Positions 24,593-33,586 of a DNA stretch of 64,000 nt are shown piece by piece (position 1 is the first letter of the stretch; every line of letters starts with the position of its first letter). The position numbers were made by a program, and so were the translations under genes. The DNA comes from Actinomycetospora lemnae (GTDB lineage Bacteria > Actinomycetota > Actinomycetes > Mycobacteriales > Pseudonocardiaceae), in contig NZ_JAQZAO010000005.1 of assembly GCF_028737315.1 (NCBI RefSeq), positions 248,001-312,000 of the forward strand, written 5' to 3'. Under the pieces are notes generated by a model. The model did not search any database. It worked only from the letters and a program-made list of their open reading frames with translations, and had not been told where the DNA came from.

Positions 24593-25903
24593 ATCGGGAT
24601 CACCAGCGAGCAGCAGCGCACCGACCGACGGGGCCCGGGCCGTCCGAGCGCGCGCCGCCTCGTCGGGGCCGCGGGCCTGGGGGTCGTCGCCTCCGCGCTG
24701 ATCGTCAACGTCTACCTCGCGGTGGTCGCGCGCGCCCTGCCGCCGGCGGAGTACGCGACGTTCGGGGCGTTCTGGGCGCTCGCCATGGTCCTCGGGTTCG
24801 GGGCGTTCCTCCCGCTCGAGCAGGAGCTCGCGCGCCGGTTCCCGCAGACCGCCGACCGCCGGGCCCTCCTGCGGGGGGCGGCCGGGAGCGCGGGAGTGCT
24901 GACGGCCGTGGCGCTCGTCGTGCTCCTGCTCGGGACGCCCGTGGTCCTGCGGTCCTTCGACGGCCACGTCTCGTCGCTGCTCGCGCTCGTGGCGCTGTGC
25001 GTGGTGTCGGCGGGCCAGTTCCTGGTCCGCGGCACGCTCATCGGGACCGATCGGCTCGTCCGCCACGCCGGGCTGATGGTGCTCGACGCGGTGCTGCGGC
25101 TGGGGCTCGCGGTGGCGATCTTCGTGGCCGGCGGCGCCGACAGCGCCGCGTTCTGCTGGGCGCTGGTGGCGGCGATCGCACTCGCGCACCTCCCGCAGCT
25201 GCCCGCGGTGTGGCGCCGCGCGGTCGCCGGCACCCCGCCCGCGATCCCGTCCGACGACGAGCGCGTCACCACCCGGCGCGTCACCGCCAGCTGCCTGCCC
25301 CTGCTGCTCGGATCGGTCTGCGCGCAGCTGCTGCAGAGCGGGCTGCCGGTGCTGGTCGTCGCCGGTGCCCCGGAGAGCGCCGAGGCCGCGGCGGGCGCGT
25401 TCGTCGCGGCGTTCACCCTGGTCAAGGCGCCGCTGGCGATGGTCGTGCCGCTGCAGTCGGCCGTGGTCCCGACGCTGACCCGGCTCATGGCGGCGGGTCG
25501 TCGCCACGAGGTGATGGTGCTGCTCGCGAAGGGCGGCACGGCGCTGGTGGCGCTGATCGTCGCGGTCGTGCCCGTCGCGCTGTGGCTGGGCCCGCCGACC
25601 ATCACCCTGGTGTTCGGCGACGACTACGCGGTCGGAGGCGTCGACCTCGCCCTCATGGCCGCGGGCGTCCTCGCCCACGTCGGACTGGTCGTGGTCACGC
25701 AGGTGCACGTGGCGCGGGGCCGGCAGCGGGTGGTGGCGCTGAGCTGGGCGTCGGCGCTGGCCGCGGCCGGGGTCGCGTACCTGCTGCTCCCCGGCCCGGT
25801 GCTCGGCGCCGCGGTCGGCTTCCTGGCCGGCTCCGTCGCCGGTGCCCTCGTCAGCGCCGCCGCCCTGCTGACCTCGCGTCGTCCCGAGAGGAGCCTCCCC
25901 TGA
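24593..25903 (+). CDS. Wzx/MATE-like polysaccharide flippase, apparent ATC start
   Basis: About 436 residues with 12-14 membrane helices and few charges; relatives flip lipid-linked sugars across the membrane. VVASALIVNVYLAVVARALP is the first helix, and the motifs PAEYATFGAFWALAM and LPLEQELARRF recur in the second flippase at 36711. In frame there is a stop at 24581, then no ATG, GTG or TTG before GTG 24722, which lies inside helix 1. The coding signal begins well before that, so translation probably starts at ATC 24593, the predicted RNA start. Coupled to the methyltransferase downstream. Confidence 0.75.
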   Translation: MGITSEQQRTDRRGPGRPSARRLVGAAGLGVVASALIVNVYLAVVARALPPAEYATFGAFWALAMVLGFGAFLPLEQELARRFPQTADRRALLRGAAGSAGVLTAVALVVLLLGTPVVLRSFDGHVSSLLALVALCVVSAGQFLVRGTLIGTDRLVRHAGLMVLDAVLRLGLAVAIFVAGGADSAAFCWALVAAIALAHLPQLPAVWRRAVAGTPPAIPSDDERVTTRRVTASCLPLLLGSVCAQLLQSGLPVLVVAGAPESAEAAAGAFVAAFTLVKAPLAMVVPLQSAVVPTLTRLMAAGRRHEVMVLLAKGGTALVALIVAVVPVALWLGPPTITLVFGDDYAVGGVDLALMAAGVLAHVGLVVVTQVHVARGRQRVVALSWASALAAAGVAYLLLPGPVLGAAVGFLAGSVAGALVSAAALLTSRRPERSLP

Positions 25904-26595
25904 ACCCCGACCACACCACCTACGACGAGGCGTACTACCGGTTCAACGGGCAGGCCGAGGACCGCCCCGCCCTGCGCTGGTACACCCGCCTCGTCCGCCG
26001 CTACGCCACCGGCGGCCCGTACCTCGACTTCGGGTGCGGCACCGGGCACCTCGTGCGGCGCCTGTCCGCGCTCGGGCCGGCGGCCGGCTTCGAGGTGTCC
26101 GCGTGGTCCGCGGAGCGGGCGCGGCAGAACGCGCCGGGGTGCGCGGTGCACACCGACCCCGCCGCGATGGCGACGGCGTCGTTCGGGGCCCTGACCGCCA
26201 TCCACGTGCTCGAGCACCTCACCGACGAGGTCGCCGCCGAGACGCTGACGACGTGGCACCGGATCCTGCGCCCCGGGGGCCACGCCCTGGTCGTCATGCC
26301 CGACCCGGCGGGGCGCGGGCGGCACCTGGCCGGGGAACGGTGGATGGGGTTCGCCGACCCGACGCACATCAACCTCAAGCCGCACGACGCCTGGCGCGCT
26401 GTGCTCGTCGACCACGGCTACACCGTCGTGCGTGAGGGCAGCGACGGGCTCTGGGACGTCCCCTACTCGCGGCTGCCCAAGCTCGTCGACGCCGGGGTGC
26501 ACGCCGTGCCGGCGTTCGTGCAGTTCCTGGCGGGACGGATGATGCTGCGCCCCGGCAGCGGCGAGTCGTCGGTGTTCCTGCTGCGCCGCGACTAG
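25900..26595 (+). CDS. SAM-dependent methyltransferase with a CTG start
   Basis: 231 residues of class I methyltransferase. The SAM loop is YLDFGCGTGHLV, then AIHVLEHLTDE and ILRPGGHALVVMPDP. It probably methylates a sugar or polysaccharide. The frame has no ATG or GTG at the right place. CTG 25900 overlaps the flippase stop as CTGA and follows GAGAGGAG at normal spacing, so a CTG start is likely. It converges on the emb gene with three bases between. Confidence 0.82.
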   Translation: MNPDHTTYDEAYYRFNGQAEDRPALRWYTRLVRRYATGGPYLDFGCGTGHLVRRLSALGPAAGFEVSAWSAERARQNAPGCAVHTDPAAMATASFGALTAIHVLEHLTDEVAAETLTTWHRILRPGGHALVVMPDPAGRGRHLAGERWMGFADPTHINLKPHDAWRAVLVDHGYTVVREGSDGLWDVPYSRLPKLVDAGVHAVPAFVQFLAGRMMLRPGSGESSVFLLRRD

Positions 26596-26598
26596 CGG

Positions 26599-29500
26599 TC
26601 ACGGCAGGCCGGGCACCGTCGTCCGGTCCCGGAGGAGCTCGTAGCCGTCGGTCGGGTAGGGCTGGGTGTACCGCCAGACGTGCACGTCGTCGATGTCCTC
26701 CCCGACGTCGCGGACCCGCGTCGTCAACAGGGTGACCTCGGCCTCGCGCTGGGCGTGGCCGAGGAGCCCCCCGCGGTCCGGGTTGAACGTCCAGTCGGCG
26801 AGGGCCGCCTCGGGGTCCTCGCCGTAGCCGATCGCGCCGACGGCCGGTTCGGTGATGCCGTCCTGCTGGCGCGGCTGGCGGATGCAGGGGAAGAGCGACT
26901 GGATCTGCCACGCGACGCCCACCGCGCCGCCGGGCGGCAGGTACGCCGGGAGCGGCACCCACGTCCGCTCGACGGGCGCGCTGAACGCCAGCCAGCCGCC
27001 GATCGAGGTGCTCGTGTCGTCGGCGACGAGCCGGACGACGTCGGCGTCGGGGGGCGGCGCCGCGATCCCGAGCAGCGGGACCGTCCGCCACTCCACGGAG
27101 TTCCCGTCCTCGCCGACCGCCGCGCCCCCGGTGGGCAGGAATCCCGCCGGGGTCTCGCGCCCGTACTCGACGCGCAGGGTGACGTCGTCGTCGAGACGGC
27201 CCGAGACCGCCACGGCGAGGCCGGCGTCGGGTGCGCCCCGGTCGAGTCGGTACCAGTCGGTGGTCAGGGAGCCCGTGCGGGCGTCGGCGGTCGCCCCGGC
27301 CTCGGGCACGAGGAAGCTGCCGAACACCGGCGTGTCCGGGGGCAGGTCCGCGGGCGGCGGGCTCCCCGGGAAGACCGCGCCGGGCAGGAAGGGCTCGGTC
27401 CGCGTCTCCGGGTCCGGGGCGTCGGGCGCGTCGACGGCGAGCGGCGGCACGGGCGGCTCGCCGCCGGGCAGGACCGCCGGCGGGAGCGCCCGCTGGCCGC
27501 GGGTGTCGAGGACGTCGATCTGCCCGCCGAGGGCGCAGCCGGCGCTCGTGGGGTCACGCCAGGCGTCGACCTGCGGGGACCACGACGTCGACGTCCGGTC
27601 GGCGGCGCGGACGAAGTCGCCGACGGTCCAGGTGCTCACCAGGAGGAGCCCGACGCACACGAGGACCGGGACCGCGCCCGCGAGGGCGAGCCGCTGCCGT
27701 CGCGGCGCCAGCAGCCGGGCGACGACCGCCAGCACGACCGCCGTGACGGTGAGTCCGAGCGTCCACCACAGCGGCTGGTCGAGCTCGTAGCCGCGGATCG
27801 AGGGGTAGTCGCCGTAGGCCGGTTGCCCGAGGCCCCAGCCGTAGGGCCACATGGCGCGCCCGTGGAAGCCCAGGGCGAGGACGAGGACGGTGGCGAGGCC
27901 GGCGGCCAGGAGCGCGGGGCGGGGGACCCGGCGGTCCTCGTCGAGATCCGCGAGCAGGCGCGGGCCGACCACCAGCACGAGGGCGAGGAAGACGGCGCCG
28001 AGGCCCGCGAAGGCGCCGAAGTGGTGCGTCGGCTTGCTCGGCGTCGGGAGCAGCAGCACGAGCGACAGCAGCATCGACCACCCGGCGAGCGGGAGCCGCC
28101 GGGGCACGACGAGGTCGCGGGCGCGGGCCGCGACGACCAGCACGAGGAACCAGACGAGGGCGAGCAGGCAGAGCAGGACCGCGGTGCGCCGGGCGTAGGA
28201 GCCGAACCACCCGCCCGGATCGAGGAGGGCCGCCCAGCGCGCGAACTCCTGGTACCACGTCTGCGCGCGCTGGATCGGGGCGAAGATGGCCTGTGCGCGG
28301 ACGAAGTCGCGGTACGCGCCGTCGGCGAACCCGAGCAGGCTGCCGACCGCGCCCGGCGCCAGCACCACGACCCAGCGGCCGGCCACCGCGAACCAGCTCG
28401 TCGAGCCGTCGCGGATCAGCCGCCACGTCGCGGGCGCCGCGACCAGCAGCGGGGCGAGCGCGATGAAGCCGGTGGGGGCGGCCATGAGCCCGCAGGTCGC
28501 CAGCCCGACGCCGAGGCCGAGGAGGGCGAGCCGGCGCCGCTCCAGCCCCTCGGCGACCGCCGCGAGCGTCGCGACGGTGAAGAAGCCGACGACCGGCTCG
28601 GGGCGCAGGCCCATGTCGTAGGGCAGCCACCAGGCGAGGAAGGCCGCGGCGAGCACCGTTCGCGCCGCGACGTGCGCCCACCGCTCGGCGCGCTCGCCCC
28701 GGCCCCACAGGGGGGTGCGCGCGACGAAGACCCGCGCGGCCGCCCACGTCGCGATCCCCAGGACCAGCGCCGGGATGCGCTGGACGACCGGGCCGAACCC
28801 GGCGGTCGTCTGCCACCAGGACAGGACGTAGTAGGGCCACGCGAAGGGCGTGAAGCCCTGGTTGTAGAGCTGGTAGAAGTTCGTGACGTAGCCCGAGAAC
28901 GGCACGTTGGCCGCCATCGCGCCGTAGTAGCCGTCGTCGTCGGTCATCGGGGCGAGGAACAGCCAGGCGAGCAGGACCAGCGGCACGACGACGTCCCAGA
29001 GCCGCGGCACCACTGCCCACCGCGGCGCGCGGAACGACCGCACCCAGGCGGCCACGCGGGCGGTGGGCGGTCCGCGCTCGGTCCCCGGGCGGCTTGCGCG
29101 CCGACCGAGCAGGAGGAGGCCGGCCATCGCGGCCCCGCCGACCACCAGGGCCACGACGATCGCCGTGATCAGCGCCGTCTTCAGCGCGCTCGGGGTGTGG
29201 GCGAAGGCGTCGTCGACGGTGAGGCGCACGGACAGGTCGTCGGCCGTCGCGTCGGGCGTCCCCGGCACCGAGGTGCGCAGGGCGTCGACCTCGGGCAGCG
29301 GCGTGAGGACCTCGATGTCCGGCTCCGTCTCGGGCAGCGGCTCCTCGCGATCCTCCTCGGCGAACTCCTGCGGGGTGAGCGGCGCGGGCAGGCGGCTCGC
29401 CGAGGTCGCCACCACCGCGCCGTCGACGACGACCCGCATCGCCGTGGCGTCGCCGGCGACGACGACGGCGCAGTCGCCGGCGGGGAGCGCGCCCGCGAAC

Positions 29501-29907
29501 AGGTCCTCGCCGCTGCTGCGGACCACCACGCCGTCGCCCTGGGCGCGGATCACCAGTGCGTCCTCGTCGATGTCGCGCGAGGACGGCGCCATCGTGGCGA
29601 GCACGACGCCGTCCGGGGTCGCCGCCGCGGCGCGCGCGGCCCGGCAGCTGAACCGGACCTCGAGGCCGACGGGCTCGTAGGCCGTGAGCATCAGCATCGT
29701 CGGCGCCGGGTCACGCGGGTCGACCGGCCAGCGGACCTCGGGCGTGCTGACGTCGACCGGCGCGAAGGGCAGGACCAGGGCACCGACGATCGCGACCAGC
29801 CCGGCGACCACCGCGACCGTCCGCCCGATCACCCGGAGGCGTCCCACGGGCCACCGCGCGACGTCGCCGGCGACGGCCTCCTCCCGGGGCCGGGTGTCCG
29901 TGCTCAC
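26599..29907 (-). CDS. EmbC-type arabinosyltransferase
   Basis: 1102 residues, normal for the Emb family, which adds arabinofuranose from decaprenyl-phospho-arabinose to cell wall arabinan on the outer face of the membrane. The N-terminal soluble domain is residues about 45-230. The GT-C core with about 13 helices follows, with the catalytic acidic motif TDDDGYYGAM near residue 320. THHFGAFAGL lies in the middle, and the C-terminal carbohydrate-binding domain starts around TDWYRLDRG. Mycobacteria have three emb genes side by side; here there is one. The GTG start and a TAGCGT -10 at 29937-29942 give its promoter. This family is the target of ethambutol. Confidence 0.9.
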   Translation of the reverse strand: MSTDTRPREEAVAGDVARWPVGRLRVIGRTVAVVAGLVAIVGALVLPFAPVDVSTPEVRWPVDPRDPAPTMLMLTAYEPVGLEVRFSCRAARAAAATPDGVVLATMAPSSRDIDEDALVIRAQGDGVVVRSSGEDLFAGALPAGDCAVVVAGDATAMRVVVDGAVVATSASRLPAPLTPQEFAEEDREEPLPETEPDIEVLTPLPEVDALRTSVPGTPDATADDLSVRLTVDDAFAHTPSALKTALITAIVVALVVGGAAMAGLLLLGRRASRPGTERGPPTARVAAWVRSFRAPRWAVVPRLWDVVVPLVLLAWLFLAPMTDDDGYYGAMAANVPFSGYVTNFYQLYNQGFTPFAWPYYVLSWWQTTAGFGPVVQRIPALVLGIATWAAARVFVARTPLWGRGERAERWAHVAARTVLAAAFLAWWLPYDMGLRPEPVVGFFTVATLAAVAEGLERRRLALLGLGVGLATCGLMAAPTGFIALAPLLVAAPATWRLIRDGSTSWFAVAGRWVVVLAPGAVGSLLGFADGAYRDFVRAQAIFAPIQRAQTWYQEFARWAALLDPGGWFGSYARRTAVLLCLLALVWFLVLVVAARARDLVVPRRLPLAGWSMLLSLVLLLPTPSKPTHHFGAFAGLGAVFLALVLVVGPRLLADLDEDRRVPRPALLAAGLATVLVLALGFHGRAMWPYGWGLGQPAYGDYPSIRGYELDQPLWWTLGLTVTAVVLAVVARLLAPRRQRLALAGAVPVLVCVGLLLVSTWTVGDFVRAADRTSTSWSPQVDAWRDPTSAGCALGGQIDVLDTRGQRALPPAVLPGGEPPVPPLAVDAPDAPDPETRTEPFLPGAVFPGSPPPADLPPDTPVFGSFLVPEAGATADARTGSLTTDWYRLDRGAPDAGLAVAVSGRLDDDVTLRVEYGRETPAGFLPTGGAAVGEDGNSVEWRTVPLLGIAAPPPDADVVRLVADDTSTSIGGWLAFSAPVERTWVPLPAYLPPGGAVGVAWQIQSLFPCIRQPRQQDGITEPAVGAIGYGEDPEAALADWTFNPDRGGLLGHAQREAEVTLLTTRVRDVGEDIDDVHVWRYTQPYPTDGYELLRDRTTVPGLP

Positions 29908-29936
29908 GCCTCTCCCACCTGGTCGCCGAGGACCTC

Positions 29937-29982
29937 ACGCTAACCGCCCGATGCGCCGTCGCCGTGACGCCCCCCGTACGGT
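29937..29982. promoter_or_regulatory. Divergent -10 boxes for emb and the GT4 gene
   Basis: TAGCGT on the minus strand (29937-29942) faces emb. TACGGT on the plus strand (29977-29982) faces the glycosyltransferase at 30035. Both have the TANNNT form with a start about 7 bases on. Confidence 0.5.
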
Positions 29983-30034
29983 CGGACCGGCACGATGAGG
30001 ACGGTTCGGACGTCAGGCCCCGGGAGGTCGAGCG

Positions 30035-31168
30035 GTGCAGGAGGGGTCTCCCCCCGTCGTGAACGACGTCGTCATCGTCCTGACCTACTACTCGCCCTAC
30101 GTCTCCGGTCTCACCAACGTCGCCCGGGACGTCGCGGAGGGTCTCGCCGCCCGCGGGTGGCGCGTCTGCGTCGTCACCAGCAAGCACGACCCGGCGCTGC
30201 CGACCCACGACGAGCGGAACGGGGTGCGGATCGTGCGGGCACCGGTGCTCGCCCGGGTCGGCAAGGGGACGATCGGGGTCAACCTGACGCGGATGGCGCT
30301 GCGCGAGATGCGGCGCGCGCGGGTGGCCAACCTCCACCTGCCGCTCATCGAGGGCGGGCTGCTGAGCCGGCTGGCGTCGGTGCCGGTGGTCGCGACCTAC
30401 CACTGCGACGTCACGCTCCCGCCCGGCGCGATCAACGACCTGCAGCGCCGGGCCATCGACCGGGCCAGCTCGGGGGCGCTGCGCCGGTCGGCGGCAGCGG
30501 TCGTGAGCAGCGAGGACTACGCCCGGCACAGCCGGATGTGGCCCGCGATCCGGCCGACGATGGTCGCGATCCCGCCGCCCTGCCCGCCACGGAGTGCGGG
30601 CCGCCCGACCTACCGCGACGGCGACGGCTTCCACGTCGGGTTCCTGGGGCGCCTGGTGGAGGAGAAGGGGGTCGAGCACCTCGTCGACGCCTTCCGCGCC
30701 CTCGACGACCCCGACTCCCGGCTCCTCATCGGCGGTGACCACCTGCACGTCGCCGGCGGGAGCGTCGTCGACCGGATCCGCCGGCACGCGGGTGACGACC
30801 CGCGGATCACGCTCCTGGGCTTCGTGCCCGACGAGCAGCTCGACGACTTCTACGCCTCGATCGACGCGTTCGCGCTGCCGTCGGTGAACGCGTTCGAGGC
30901 GTTCGGGATCGTGCAGGTCGTGGCGATGCGCGCCGGGGTCCCGGCGCTGGTCAGCGACCTGCCCGGGGTGCGCACGGTCGTCGGGACGACGGGGTTCGGC
31001 GAGGTCGTGCCGCCCGGCGACGTCCCGGAACTGACGGCGTCCCTCCGGCGGCTGCGCGACGACCCGCCGGACGCGGCCGCCGGTCGTGCCGCGGCCGACG
31101 AGCACTACGACGTCGAGGCGGTCCTCGACGCCTACGAGGCCGTCCTCACCAAGGCCGCCGACCGGTGA
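30035..31168 (+). CDS. GT4-family glycosyltransferase
   Basis: 377 residues, two Rossmann-like lobes. TYYSPYVSGLTNVARDVAEG is the acceptor-side loop, and VGFLGRLVEEKGVEHLVDAF starts the donor lobe. LPSVNAFEAFGIVQVVAMRA carries the E-x7-E-like element, followed by GVPALVSDLPGVRTVV. GT4 enzymes use nucleotide sugars with retention; donor and acceptor are unknown. The GTG follows GGGAGGTCGAGCG. It is coupled to the next methyltransferase by GTGA. Confidence 0.85.
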   Translation: MQEGSPPVVNDVVIVLTYYSPYVSGLTNVARDVAEGLAARGWRVCVVTSKHDPALPTHDERNGVRIVRAPVLARVGKGTIGVNLTRMALREMRRARVANLHLPLIEGGLLSRLASVPVVATYHCDVTLPPGAINDLQRRAIDRASSGALRRSAAAVVSSEDYARHSRMWPAIRPTMVAIPPPCPPRSAGRPTYRDGDGFHVGFLGRLVEEKGVEHLVDAFRALDDPDSRLLIGGDHLHVAGGSVVDRIRRHAGDDPRITLLGFVPDEQLDDFYASIDAFALPSVNAFEAFGIVQVVAMRAGVPALVSDLPGVRTVVGTTGFGEVVPPGDVPELTASLRRLRDDPPDAAAGRAAADEHYDVEAVLDAYEAVLTKAADR

Positions 31169-31905
31169 GCAGGGGAGAGGAGCGAGCGGTGGGCATCGAC
31201 GAGGTCTCGCGGACCTGGACCCGGCTCGGTGAGGAGGACCCGATGTGGGCCGTCCTCACCGACGCCGACAAGGCCGGCGGGAAGTGGCGGGCCGAGGACT
31301 TCCTCGCCACCGGGGCGGCGGAGATCGCGACCGTGCTCGCCCGTCTCGACGAGCTCGGTGTCGCCCCGGGGCGCAGCACGGCCCTCGACTTCGGGTGCGG
31401 CGCCGGCCGCCTGTCCCACGGGCTCGCGGCCGCCGGGTTCGGCGACGTCCTGGGCCTCGACATCTCGCCGACGATGCTCGCGGCCGCCCGCCGCACCGTC
31501 ACCGCGCCGGCCTGCCGGTTCGAGCAGGTCCACGGCGCCGACCTCGCCGGGGTGCCGAGCGACTCGGTCGACCTCGTCTACTCCTGCCGCGTGCTCCAGC
31601 ACGTCCCGCCGGCCCTGGCGCACGGCTACGTCCGCGAGTTCCACCGCGTGGTCCGCCCCGGCGGCGTCGTCGTCTTCCAACTGCCGACGGCCCCCGCCCG
31701 CACGGCCGCCGGGCTCGCGCTGCGCGTCCTGCCGGAGCCGGTCGCGGTCCGCCTGCGCCGCGGCATGGAGATGCACGGGACGCCCGAGCGCCGGGTGCGC
31801 GAGCTCGTCGCGTCGCTCGGGGCGCGGGTCGTCACGGCCGACCCGGACACCAGCGCCGGCCCGCGCTGGCAGAGCCGCCTCTACGTGACGACGACCGACC
31901 GCTGA
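31165..31905 (+). CDS. SAM-dependent methyltransferase
   Basis: 246 residues. TALDFGCGAGRLSHGLAAAG is the SAM motif, then VLGLDISPTMLAAARR, DLVYSCRVLQHVPPALAHGY and HRVVRPGGVVVFQLPT. It likely acts on a sugar or glycolipid made by the preceding GT4 enzyme. GTG 31165 overlaps the GT4 stop; an alternative GTG at 31189 has a ribosome site (GAGGAGCGAG) and would trim eight residues. Confidence 0.82.
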   Translation: MSRGEERAVGIDEVSRTWTRLGEEDPMWAVLTDADKAGGKWRAEDFLATGAAEIATVLARLDELGVAPGRSTALDFGCGAGRLSHGLAAAGFGDVLGLDISPTMLAAARRTVTAPACRFEQVHGADLAGVPSDSVDLVYSCRVLQHVPPALAHGYVREFHRVVRPGGVVVFQLPTAPARTAAGLALRVLPEPVAVRLRRGMEMHGTPERRVRELVASLGARVVTADPDTSAGPRWQSRLYVTTTDR

Positions 31906-31909
31906 GGGC

Positions 31910-33406
31910 TCACGGCGTGGGCGGTGGCACCGGGTCCAGCACCAGGTACTGCTCGCCGCGCCAGGTCGTCGGGACCGGCCACACGCCCTCCGGCGAGCCC
32001 GGGTCCGCCCGGAACGACAGCTTCCAGGCGGGCTGCAGCGGCGCCACCCGCTCGCGGTGGGTGAAGTTGAGCTCGAGGAGCCGGCGGGTCCAGGGGCCCG
32101 ACTCCGCGACCCGCCGGTCGATGAACACCTGGGCGCGCCCCTGGTCGGAGAACTCGTCGACCAGCGTGCACCGCGTGTCGCAGGCCCAGGACAGCGCGCC
32201 GATCTCCCCGGGCGAGTTGACGACGAGCCCGTCGGGCAGGTCGGCCGCTGCGGCCTCGTACTGCGGGGCCGTGCCCCAGTTCGGCATGAACGGCGCCTCC
32301 GCCCACGGCGCCGGGCGCCAGGCGAGCACCACCGCCATGGCCAGGACCAGCGCGGACACGACCAGACGCGGCCAGAGCCGGGTGACGGCCGCGGCCCCCA
32401 GGACGGCCAGCACGCTCAGCGGGACGAGGATGGTCCCGAAGTACCAGTGGCTGCCCGGGGTGGAGAGCAGCCACAGCGCGACCCAGTAGGCCACCGGCCC
32501 GCCGGCGAGGACGGCGACGAGCCGGGTCCGGGCCCCACCGCGCAGCGCCCACCCCGCGGCGACCACGACGCCGACCGCGGCGAGCGGGACCACCGCCACG
32601 GTCTCCACCGGCCAGAACCGCCAGTACATCGCGGGGGCGTTGGCCCACAGGTAGAGGTGGAACCAGCCGTCGGTGGCCCCGGTCTTGATGAAGAAGGTGT
32701 CGGGGATGGCCGACCCGAGCAGCAGCCACGACAGCACGTGCCACGGCAGGGCCACCGCGATCGTCACGAGGGCCGCCAGCCAGGACCGCCGCCCGCAGCA
32801 GGCCCAGCCGATGAGGGCGAACAGGGCGAGGTCGGGCCGGCACAGGACGAGCAGCCCGCCGACGACGCCGGCCGCGACCGGGCCGCGGTTCGTCACCGCC
32901 CACGCCAGCGCGATGACCAGGGCCACGGCGGGGGCGGTGTCGAGGCCGATCGTCGAGGCCATCAGCGGCGACGCCGCGAACGAGACCCCCGCGACGGGCC
33001 CGGCCCACGCCGCCGACCAGCGCTGCGCGCGGGCGATCGCCGCGGTGAACCCGCCGACGGCCACCGCGCTCGCCGTCCACACCACCCCGGCGGCGACCAG
33101 CGCCGACCCGGTGGGCAGCGCGAGCGCGGCGACGAGCAGGACGTTCAGCGGGCTCGTCTGGGTGTTGGACGGGATGCCGGGCACCAGGCCCCACTCGCCG
33201 TGCTCGGCGAGGGTCCGGGCGTAGCTCAGGGTGATGTAGGCGTCGTCGATCAGCGACTGGCGGGCCGCGAGGAACACCAGGACGGCGACGAGGACCGGGA
33301 GCCACGCCCAGGCCGAGCTGCCCACCGCCGCACCCGCCGCCGCGGCGCTCGCCGCCGGCGTCCGCGTCGTCGGGCCCGGCGCCGCGACCTCGTCCCTCAC
33401 CGCCAC
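31910..33406 (-). CDS. GT-C type membrane glycosyltransferase
   Basis: About 498 residues with roughly 11 membrane helices. DDAYITLSYARTLAEHGEWG after helix 1 is the acidic loop typical of GT-C enzymes that use polyprenyl-phosphate sugars outside the membrane. SNTQTSPLNVLLVA and GLDTAPAVAL follow, and a C-terminal soluble part runs from residue about 390. It resembles mycobacterial mannosyl- or arabinosyltransferase-like proteins, but the sugar is unknown. The start is uncertain (GTG 33406 or 33400; the frame is open to 33487). It runs alone between two plus-strand groups. Confidence 0.78.
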   Translation of the reverse strand: MAVRDEVAAPGPTTRTPAASAAAAGAAVGSSAWAWLPVLVAVLVFLAARQSLIDDAYITLSYARTLAEHGEWGLVPGIPSNTQTSPLNVLLVAALALPTGSALVAAGVVWTASAVAVGGFTAAIARAQRWSAAWAGPVAGVSFAASPLMASTIGLDTAPAVALVIALAWAVTNRGPVAAGVVGGLLVLCRPDLALFALIGWACCGRRSWLAALVTIAVALPWHVLSWLLLGSAIPDTFFIKTGATDGWFHLYLWANAPAMYWRFWPVETVAVVPLAAVGVVVAAGWALRGGARTRLVAVLAGGPVAYWVALWLLSTPGSHWYFGTILVPLSVLAVLGAAAVTRLWPRLVVSALVLAMAVVLAWRPAPWAEAPFMPNWGTAPQYEAAAADLPDGLVVNSPGEIGALSWACDTRCTLVDEFSDQGRAQVFIDRRVAESGPWTRRLLELNFTHRERVAPLQPAWKLSFRADPGSPEGVWPVPTTWRGEQYLVLDPVPPPTP

Positions 33407-33551
33407 GCCGCCCAGAGTGCCCCGATCGTCGGGTTCCCAAGGCTCGCCGCGGCCGTGATCTCGCCGGACGTGATCGTGTCGTGACACAGCGCCAGAACCG
33501 GGCCGCGGGCGCGCCGGAGCGGGGTCGCGGTCCGGGCGTCGGTGGGTGCAC

Positions 33552-33557
33552 TAGCCT
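33552..33557 (+). promoter_or_regulatory. -10 box TAGCCT for the GT2/DUF2304/AftA group
   Basis: The hexamer predicts a start near 33564 and a 23-base leader holding GGGGG just before the ATG at 33587. Confidence 0.5.
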
Positions 33558-33586
33558 CGGTGCCAACCGTCCACTGGGGGCACGAC

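Noticed and set aside
26680-29943. 1087-codon open frame antisense to emb
   Set aside because: It is a GC-rich mirror of the emb coding frame with Arg/Gly/Asp-rich nonsense composition, no domain and no ribosome site.
29995-30738. 247-codon frame starting ATG at 29995 near a -10 box
   Set aside because: Overlaps the GT4 gene in another frame and has Arg/Pro/Ala shadow composition; GT4 motifs are clear in the 30035 frame.
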